Of a DNA stretch of 11,425 nt, positions 6,427 to 11,425 are shown piece after piece. Numbering within the stretch: position 1 is the first letter of the stretch; each line of letters opens with the position of its first letter. Origin of the DNA: Methylophilaceae bacterium UBA7525 (GTDB taxonomy: Bacteria > Pseudomonadota > Gammaproteobacteria > Burkholderiales > Methylophilaceae); NCBI GenBank assembly GCA_002479405.1, contig DLMX01000123.1, positions 1 to 11,425 of the forward strand, read 5' to 3'. The notes beneath the pieces were generated by a model, which was not told the DNA's origin, made no database searches, and saw only the letters and a program-made list of their open reading frames with translations. Position numbers and translations under genes: made by a program.

Positions 6427-7179
6427 ATGTCATACACAGCATACAAAAAACATACGGCAGCTGCTGACAGCCTGAAAGACCGCGTAATCTTGGTCACTGG
6501 TGCCGGCCAAGGACTGGGTCGTTCGGCAGCACTTGCTTTTGCACAGCACGGTGCAACAGTGATACTGGCCGGACGCAAACAGAACAAGCTGGAAGCGGTC
6601 TACGACGAGATATTGGCTGCCGGGTGGCCGGAACCACTGATCTTTCCGCTGGACTTGGAAAAAGCCACGGAAGACGATTACAAGGCTATGGCCGAGGGCA
6701 TCTATCAACAGCTGGGGCGCCTGGACGGCATTCTGCACAACGCTGCACATTTCGACCGGCTCGGCCCGTTGGATATCAATACCGCCAAAGAATTCGAGCG
6801 TATATTCAAGGTCAACGTCATCGCGCCCTTCGCATTGACCAAGGCCTGCCTGCCACTGCTTAAAATGTCGGAGGATGCTTCAGTCGTCTTTGTGTCCAGC
6901 TCTGCCGGCCATGAGGCCGCTGCCTACTGGGGCGCACATGGCATCAGCAAGAAGGCATTGGAACACCTGATGCAGACCTGGTCGCTGGAATTGCAGCAAT
7001 TTCCGCAGATCAGGCTCAATGCCCTGATTCCCGGCGCCATCCAGTCACCACAACGCAAGAAAAGCCATCCGGGTGAGATGCATGCAGAGCTACCGACTGC
7101 AGACAGACTGATGGAATATTATGTTTACCTGATGGGGCCTGATAGCAGGAATGAACGTGGCCAGGTGTTCGGCCAGTAA
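6427..7179 (+). CDS. YciK-like short-chain dehydrogenase with Tyr-to-His active site
   Basis: This 250-residue protein has the classical short-chain dehydrogenase plan and resembles the YciK subfamily in length and in motifs (RVILVTGAGQGLGR, LDGILHNA, WGAxxxSK, YLMGPDSR near the end). The nucleotide-binding motif is TGAGQGLG (24-31). HNAA replaces the common NNAG, the structural/catalytic Asn is in KVNV, and Ser158 is at the catalytic serine position. In the YxxxK active site Lys175 is kept, but the Tyr position (four before Lys, thirteen after Ser158) is His171, codon CAT. This should abolish or change the usual proton transfer. The start at 6427 has GAGAG 6 nt upstream; the frame is open back to 6361 inside hpnE, but that extension is not family-like. 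It is 13 bp after hpnE and converges on radA with 14 bp between stops. The substrate is unknown. Confidence 0.85.
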   Translation: MSYTAYKKHTAAADSLKDRVILVTGAGQGLGRSAALAFAQHGATVILAGRKQNKLEAVYDEILAAGWPEPLIFPLDLEKATEDDYKAMAEGIYQQLGRLDGILHNAAHFDRLGPLDINTAKEFERIFKVNVIAPFALTKACLPLLKMSEDASVVFVSSSAGHEAAAYWGAHGISKKALEHLMQTWSLELQQFPQIRLNALIPGAIQSPQRKKSHPGEMHAELPTADRLMEYYVYLMGPDSRNERGQVFGQ

Positions 7180-7193
7180 TTTTCACAGTTTCC

Positions 7194-8552
7194 CTAGATA
7201 TTGCGCAGGTGATTCAGCGCCTGTTCCAGACGCTCTACCCCCAGCACCTCCAGCCCCTTGATGGCCTGCTTCGGCGCGTTGGCCTTGGGGACGATGGCTT
7301 TGGTAAATCCCAGCTTGGCAGCTTCCTTCAGACGTTCCTGCCCACGTTGTACCGGTCGCACTTCGCCGGCCAAGCCAACCTCACCAAATACAATAAGTTT
7401 ATTATCCAATGGTCTGTTTTTTAATGAAGAAACAATAGAACAAAGTACAGCCAAATCGACTGCCGGCTCACTGATCTTGACCCCACCGACCGCATTGACG
7501 AAGACATCCTGATCGAAACAGGCGACGCCGGCATGGCGATGAAGCACCGCCAGCAACATCGCCAACCGGTTCTGCTCGAGACCGACACACAAACGCTTGG
7601 GGTTGGGCGCATGCGCTTCATCGACCAAGGCCTGTACCTCGACCAGCAAAGGTCTGGTGCCTTCCTGCGTGACTGTGATGCAGGAACCGGCCACCTGCTC
7701 CGCATGATGGGAAAGGAACAGCGCGGAAGGGTTGCTGACTTCGCGCAAGCCCTTTTCTGTCATGGCAAACACACCCAGTTCATTCACTGCGCCAAAACGG
7801 TTCTTGAAGGCGCGAATCAGGCGGAAACTGGAATTGGGGTCGCCCTCGAAATACAGTACGGTATCGACGATATGCTCCAGCACACGCGGACCTGCCAGTG
7901 AACCTTCCTTGGTGACATGGCCGACCAGAATCACGGTAATGCCCAGCTGTTTGGCGGCGCGGGTGAGCTGTGCAGAACACTCGCGCACCTGCGCGACCGA
8001 ACCTGGGGCCGACTGCAAGGCCTCCGAGTAGACGGTCTGAATTGAGTCGATGACGGCGATCTCCGGCTTGTGGCTTTGCAAGGTCGCCAGAATCTTCTCC
8101 AGCTGAATCTCGGCCAGCAGGTCGATCGGGCTGGCATCCAGGCCCAGGCGTTTGGCACGCATGGCGATCTGCTGGGCAGACTCCTCGCCGCTGACGTAAA
8201 GCGCTTTTCTCTGCGTGCCGACATGACACAGCGCCTGCAAGAGCAAGGTGGATTTGCCGATGCCGGGATCGCCGCCGATCAGCACCACACCACCGGGCAC
8301 CAACCCGCCACCGAGTACACGGTCGAACTCGCTGATACCGGAAGGCTGGCGCGGAATCTCCGCCGCTTCGACATCGGCCAGCTTCTGCAAACCTGCGGTT
8401 TGTGCCAGAGCCGCATAACGGTTGGCTGCGGGCGTTTCGGCAATGGTTTCCACCAGCGTATTCCAGGCATTGCAGCTCGGGCATTGGCCCTGCCACTTGG
8501 GCGATTGGCCGCCACACTCAGTGCAGCTGTAGATCGTCTTTGCCTTAGCCAT
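7194..8552 (-). CDS. radA: DNA repair protein RadA
   Basis: This 452-residue RecA-like ATPase promotes branch migration in homologous recombination and helps repair stalled forks. An N-terminal zinc finger uses Cys10, Cys13, Cys24 and Cys27. Walker A is GGDPGIGKS (93-101) and Walker B lies in EIAVIDSIQ (164-172). The RadA-specific KNRFG motif is at 250-254, and a Lon-like C-terminal domain follows. The length matches the family. The start overlaps the end of alr by 8 bp, with GAGGG upstream as ribosome site. Residues about 370-393 are encoded by a conspicuously AT-rich codon run unlike the rest of the gene. It is the last gene of the dnaB-alr-radA unit. Confidence 0.96.
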   Translation of the reverse strand: MAKAKTIYSCTECGGQSPKWQGQCPSCNAWNTLVETIAETPAANRYAALAQTAGLQKLADVEAAEIPRQPSGISEFDRVLGGGLVPGGVVLIGGDPGIGKSTLLLQALCHVGTQRKALYVSGEESAQQIAMRAKRLGLDASPIDLLAEIQLEKILATLQSHKPEIAVIDSIQTVYSEALQSAPGSVAQVRECSAQLTRAAKQLGITVILVGHVTKEGSLAGPRVLEHIVDTVLYFEGDPNSSFRLIRAFKNRFGAVNELGVFAMTEKGLREVSNPSALFLSHHAEQVAGSCITVTQEGTRPLLVEVQALVDEAHAPNPKRLCVGLEQNRLAMLLAVLHRHAGVACFDQDVFVNAVGGVKISEPAVDLAVLCSIVSSLKNRPLDNKLIVFGEVGLAGEVRPVQRGQERLKEAAKLGFTKAIVPKANAPKQAIKGLEVLGVERLEQALNHLRNI

Positions 8553-9618
8553 CCTTGAGCACCCTCACCGGCACGCGGGACGATAGCGCACACAGTAACT
8601 CATAGCCGATGGTGCCGGCCTTTTCGGCCACCGTATCGACCGGCAACTGCCTGCCCCAGAGCTCGACCGAGCTGCCAACGCCGGTCCCCGGAATATCGGT
8701 CAGGTCGACGAACAGCATGTCCATGGAGACCCGCCCGATGGTCTGCGTCAACCGGCCATCAACCATCACCGGCGTGCCATTCGGCGCGTGACGCGGGTAG
8801 CCATCGGCATAGCCGCAGGCAACGATGCCGACACGCGTATTCCTGGCTGCCGTAAAGCGGTTGCCGTAACCGACACTCTCACCCGGCAGGATATCCTGGA
8901 CGGCGATGATTTCGCTGCTGAGTGTCATCGCCGGACGTAGCTGATAGGACTGTGCCGGAGTACCAGCGACTGCGCTGGCGCCATAAAGCATGATGCCGGA
9001 GCGGATCCAGTCGGCGTGAGTTTCAGGGTGGCGGAATATGGCAGCCGAATTGGCCAATGAAACCGGATAGTGCATACCCTGCGTTGCCTGACGGAAAAGC
9101 TTCAGAGGCTCATCCACACCCGGATGCTCATCCGCCGTTGCGAAGTGCGTCATCAAGGTGATCTGCCCCACATTGGGACAACTTGCCAGCCGCGCAACGG
9201 CTTGCGCATAGTGCTCAGGCCTGAAGCCCAGACGGTTCATGCCATTGTTCATCTTGGCGAAAACCGCTACCGGTCGCTCCAGAACGGCATTTTCCAGCAT
9301 GGCGATCTGTCCGTTGTGGTGCACGACGATGCTGATGCCGGCACGAGCCACTTCAGGCAATTCACCCGCCTGAAAAACGCCTTCCAGCATGAGTATGGTC
9401 TGCTTGAAGCCAGCATCCCTCAGAAAAAGCGCTTCTTCCAGGCCAAGAACCGCGAACCCTTCGGCTTCTGCCAGCCCCTGGGCAGCGGCCAGCAGGCCGT
9501 GACCATAGCCATTGGCCTTGACCACCGCCATCACCTTGGATTGCGGTGCCATTGACCTGACGATATTCAAGTTATGACGAAACGCGCCCTGGTCGATGCT
9601 GGCGTAAATCGGACGCAT
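8545..9618 (-). CDS. alr: Alanine racemase
   Basis: This 357-residue PLP enzyme interconverts L- and D-alanine, supplying D-alanine for peptidoglycan. The PLP lysine is Lys34 in AVVKANGYGHG. The second catalytic base is the Tyr in CGYADGYPR (Tyr270), contributed across the dimer, and RVSMDM (296-301) and IGYELLC (337-343) are also family motifs. The carbamylated-lysine loop reads KMNNGMNRLG rather than the KxDTGMxR form. I chose the ATG at 9618 because MRPIYASIDQ matches the usual start and leaves a 4-bp gap after dnaB. An in-frame ATG at 9633 would add five residues and overlap dnaB by 11 bp, without a visible ribosome site. It is likely the constitutive biosynthetic racemase, translated with dnaB and radA. 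Confidence 0.95.
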   Translation of the reverse strand: MRPIYASIDQGAFRHNLNIVRSMAPQSKVMAVVKANGYGHGLLAAAQGLAEAEGFAVLGLEEALFLRDAGFKQTILMLEGVFQAGELPEVARAGISIVVHHNGQIAMLENAVLERPVAVFAKMNNGMNRLGFRPEHYAQAVARLASCPNVGQITLMTHFATADEHPGVDEPLKLFRQATQGMHYPVSLANSAAIFRHPETHADWIRSGIMLYGASAVAGTPAQSYQLRPAMTLSSEIIAVQDILPGESVGYGNRFTAARNTRVGIVACGYADGYPRHAPNGTPVMVDGRLTQTIGRVSMDMLFVDLTDIPGTGVGSSVELWGRQLPVDTVAEKAGTIGYELLCALSSRVPVRVLKDG

Positions 9619-9622
9619 AGGT

Positions 9623-10993
9623 TTAATAGGCATCCGAGGATGTAAAGTTTTCGAAGCGCGTATGCTCGCCGAGGAAAGTCAGCCTGACGCGACCGATCGG
9701 GCCGTTACGCTGCTTGGCAACGATAATCTCGGCCGTGCCCTTGTCAGGTGAATCCGGGTTATAGACCTGGTCACGATAGATAAAGAGAATCAGGTCGGCA
9801 TCCTGCTCGATCGCGCCAGACTCGCGCAAATCGGACATCACCGGGCGCTTGTCCGGCCGTTGCTCAAGGCTGCGGTTGAGCTGGGACAGCGCAATCACCG
9901 GCACATCCAGTTCCTTGGCCAGCGATTTGAGCGAGCGGGAGATTTCGGAAATCTCGGTCGCGCGGTTCTCGCTCTGACGACCGGTAGCACCTGACATCAG
10001 CTGCAGGTAATCGATGACGATCAGGCCCAGCTTGCCGGTCTGGCGATGCAAACGTCTGGCGCGTGCACGCACGTCGAACGAGTTGAGGCCGGCTCCTTCG
10101 TCAATGAAGATCGGCGCTTCATTGAGGCGGCCAAGCGCAGTGGTCAACCTGACCCAATCCTCGTCTTCGAGCCGGCCGGTACGCATGCGATGCTGGTCGA
10201 GACGACCGACCGAACCAATCATGCGGGTCGCCAACTGAGTGGCTCCCATTTCCATGGAAAATACGGCAACCGGCAGTCCGGTATCAAGCGCGACATTTTC
10301 GGCAATATTGAGAGAAAACGCGGTTTTACCCATGGAAGGCCGGCCGGCGACAATAATCAGGTCGCCGGGTTGCAATCCTGAAGTCATGGAATCCAGATCG
10401 GTATAACCAGTCGGAATGCCCGTGACCTCACTCTGATTATCACGCTGAAACAATTGGTCGATACGGTCTGCCACCTGCGGCAGCAATACCTTGATATCAA
10501 GAAAACCCTCGCTACTACGCTTGCCGCCCTCGGCGATCTGGAAAATCCTGGACTCGGCTTCATCCAACAATTGCTGCGCATCACGTCCCTGCGGATTATA
10601 TGCACTCTCGGCAATGCCGGAGCCCACTTCCACCAGTTTGCGCATGACAGCCCGCTCGCGGACGATCTCTGCATAGCGGCGGATGTTTGCAGCACTTGGG
10701 GTGTTCTGTGCCAGCGCGCCAAGATAAGCCAAGCCGCCGACAGCAGACAGTTCAGCTGCATTGTCGAGTGACTCGGCTACCGTGACGATATCAGCCGGTT
10801 TATTATGTTCGATGAGTTTGGCGATATGCTCGAATATCAACCGGTGGTCATGCCGGTAAAAGTCGCCGGCGCTGAGAAGATCAGCGATCTTATCCAGCGC
10901 TTCATTATCGAGCAGCAGGCCGCCCAGCACCGACTGCTCGGCCTCGACGGAATGCGGGGGAAGTTTCAGGGATTCAAGTGTATCGTCAGCCAT
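9623..10993 (-). CDS. dnaB: Replicative DNA helicase DnaB
   Basis: This 456-residue hexameric helicase unwinds the fork ahead of the replicase and binds primase through its N-terminal domain. The N-terminal domain opens with LPPHSVEAEQSVLGGLLLD (11-29). The RecA-like motor carries Walker A GRPSMGKT (217-224), Walker B LIVIDYLQLM (324-333), the SQLNR motif (370-374) and KQRNG (427-431). No intein or insertion interrupts it. The ATG at 10993 is the first possible start: an in-frame TAA lies nine codon-free-of-ATG bases upstream, inside the -10 box. There is no Shine-Dalgarno sequence before the ATG. The placement after rplI and before alr is common in betaproteobacteria. Confidence 0.97.
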   Translation of the reverse strand: MADDTLESLKLPPHSVEAEQSVLGGLLLDNEALDKIADLLSAGDFYRHDHRLIFEHIAKLIEHNKPADIVTVAESLDNAAELSAVGGLAYLGALAQNTPSAANIRRYAEIVRERAVMRKLVEVGSGIAESAYNPQGRDAQQLLDEAESRIFQIAEGGKRSSEGFLDIKVLLPQVADRIDQLFQRDNQSEVTGIPTGYTDLDSMTSGLQPGDLIIVAGRPSMGKTAFSLNIAENVALDTGLPVAVFSMEMGATQLATRMIGSVGRLDQHRMRTGRLEDEDWVRLTTALGRLNEAPIFIDEGAGLNSFDVRARARRLHRQTGKLGLIVIDYLQLMSGATGRQSENRATEISEISRSLKSLAKELDVPVIALSQLNRSLEQRPDKRPVMSDLRESGAIEQDADLILFIYRDQVYNPDSPDKGTAEIIVAKQRNGPIGRVRLTFLGEHTRFENFTSSDAY

Positions 10994-11001
10994 AGCGGTG
11001 A

Positions 11002-11029
11002 ATTATAGCCCAATAAAAAAGGCTGCCTA
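11002..11029 (-). promoter_or_regulatory. dnaB promoter, possibly giving a leaderless mRNA
   Basis: On the minus strand a perfect TATAAT (11002-11007) lies 8 nt before the dnaB ATG. A -35 candidate, TAGGCA (11024-11029, four of six matches), is 16 bp upstream, within the loop and stem of the rplI terminator. Initiation 7-9 nt after the -10 box would fall on or beside the A of the ATG, leaving no 5' untranslated region. The absence of a ribosome-binding site before the ATG agrees with this. The hexamer is seen directly; its use is inferred. Confidence 0.55.
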
Positions 11030-11042
11030 AGCAGCCTTTTTT
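11015..11042 (-). terminator. Intrinsic terminator after rplI
   Basis: A perfect inverted repeat has GC-rich stem GGCTGC (11021-11026) pairing with GCAGCC (11031-11036) around a 4-nt loop. Six A's and six T's flank it, extend the stem and form the T-run on either strand. On the minus strand it lies 20 bp after the rplI stop and should end the ribosomal protein operon. Its symmetry would also let it act on plus-strand transcripts. It overlaps the inferred dnaB -35 element. Confidence 0.93.
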
Positions 11043-11062
11043 ATTTATTTCTGTTGCATTAC

Positions 11063-11425
11063 TTAAGCAGTTTCGCCCAGCACGGAAACGGTGATTTCCA
11101 CAACCACATCGTGGTGCAGCGCGATGCTGACCGGATGGTCACCTACGGTCTTCAAAGGACCTTCCGGCATGCGGATTTCTGATTTGCTGACTTCAAAGCC
11201 TTGCGCATTCAGCGCTTCGGCGATGTCACCATTGGTGACAGAACCGAACAGACGGCCGTCAACACCAGCCTTCTGTGTCACTTGCAGCATGTAGCCAGCC
11301 AGCTTCTCACCACGTGCCTTGGCAGCGTCCAGCAATGCGGCTTGTTGTTTTTCCAGCTCAACACGGCGAGCTTCGAACTCGGCCTTGTTGGCTTCAGTTG
11401 CGCGCTTGGCCTTGCCTTGCGGGAT
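11063..11425 (-). CDS. rplI: 50S ribosomal protein L9 (partial, N-terminus outside window)
   Basis: The minus strand is open from the right edge to a TAA at 11063-11065 and gives 120 residues of L9, which is about 150 long, so some 30 N-terminal residues are missing. The visible part starts IPQGKAKRATEANKAEFEAR, the end of the N-terminal domain and start of the long connecting helix. The C-terminal domain follows, with KAGVDGRLFGSVTNGDIAEAL and the closing LHHDVVVEITVSV. L9 binds 23S rRNA near the L1 stalk and helps maintain the reading frame. It is normally the last gene of the rpsF-priB-rpsR-rplI operon, and the terminator just downstream agrees. Confidence 0.97.
   Translation of the reverse strand: MPQGKAKRATEANKAEFEARRVELEKQQAALLDAAKARGEKLAGYMLQVTQKAGVDGRLFGSVTNGDIAEALNAQGFEVSKSEIRMPEGPLKTVGDHPVSIALHHDVVVEITVSVLGETA

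Noticed and set aside
7158..7185. TGGCC/GGCCA hairpin followed by TTTT as terminator between the dehydrogenase and radA
   Set aside because: The stem is only 5 bp with an 8-nt loop, it lies mostly inside the coding region, and the T-run is short; no solid terminator is visible between these convergent genes.
7780..8517. 245-codon minus-strand frame overlapping radA, and the plus-strand frame at 8070-8558
   Set aside because: Both are alternate frames of radA, which is full length with all motifs in its own frame; the frames are long only because of high GC.
9247..9270. Alanine racemase KMNNGM instead of KxDTGM as a lost active-site residue
   Set aside because: The lysine of the loop is kept, and Asn at the Asp position is, as I recall, common in betaproteobacterial racemases; other catalytic residues are intact.
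9070..9555. 161-codon plus-strand frame opposite alr
   Set aside because: Antisense shadow; alr is intact with the PLP lysine and catalytic tyrosine in frame.

Overview
This window is a mostly housekeeping stretch of chromosome from a Gram-negative proteobacterium. It is most likely a betaproteobacterium of the Nitrosomonadales/Methylophilales kind. That placement rests on the block rplI, dnaB, alr, radA in one direction, the hpnC-hpnD-hpnE squalene genes, a 6-oxopurine-type methylthioinosine phosphorylase, and lipoprotein and periplasmic sensor genes typical of a diderm. It is an inference from gene content and protein style; no database was searched.

Layout. Positions 1-132 hold the tail of a periplasmic substrate-binding protein. 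A 505-residue lipoprotein made of two tandem Cache-type sensor modules follows, with no signalling output domain. Facing it on the minus strand is a tRNA-Ser(UGA) at 1727-1816. Behind it in transcription order lie a long hairpin and a second, incomplete copy of the tRNA's 5' end. Also on the minus strand are a peptide deformylase (def) and an S-methyl-5'-thioinosine phosphorylase gene, which overlap by 11 bp. A divergent intergenic region of 118 bp leads to the plus-strand operon hpnC-hpnD-hpnE plus a short-chain dehydrogenase (YciK-like), from 3416 to 7179. That operon converges on the minus-strand operon dnaB-alr-radA (10993 down to 7194). Upstream of dnaB a strong intrinsic terminator ends the ribosomal protein operon, whose last gene rplI runs off the right edge.

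How the genes work together. HpnD, HpnC and HpnE turn two farnesyl diphosphates into squalene through presqualene diphosphate and hydroxysqualene; the hopene cyclase itself is not in the window. The dehydrogenase behind them is probably co-transcribed but has a His in place of the catalytic Tyr. DnaB (replicative helicase), Alr (D-alanine for the cell wall) and RadA (recombination branch migration) form a compact unit with overlapping or nearly touching ends. Def and the phosphorylase serve protein N-terminal processing and salvage of the methylthio-nucleoside left by polyamine or quorum-signal synthesis.

I do not see a mobile element, CRISPR array, phage region or clearly new defence system. 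The points most worth a second look are the duplicated tRNA-Ser 5' end with its hairpin, the free-standing double-Cache lipoprotein, the Tyr-to-His dehydrogenase in the squalene operon, the apparently leaderless dnaB promoter embedded in a terminator, and an AT-rich codon patch inside radA.
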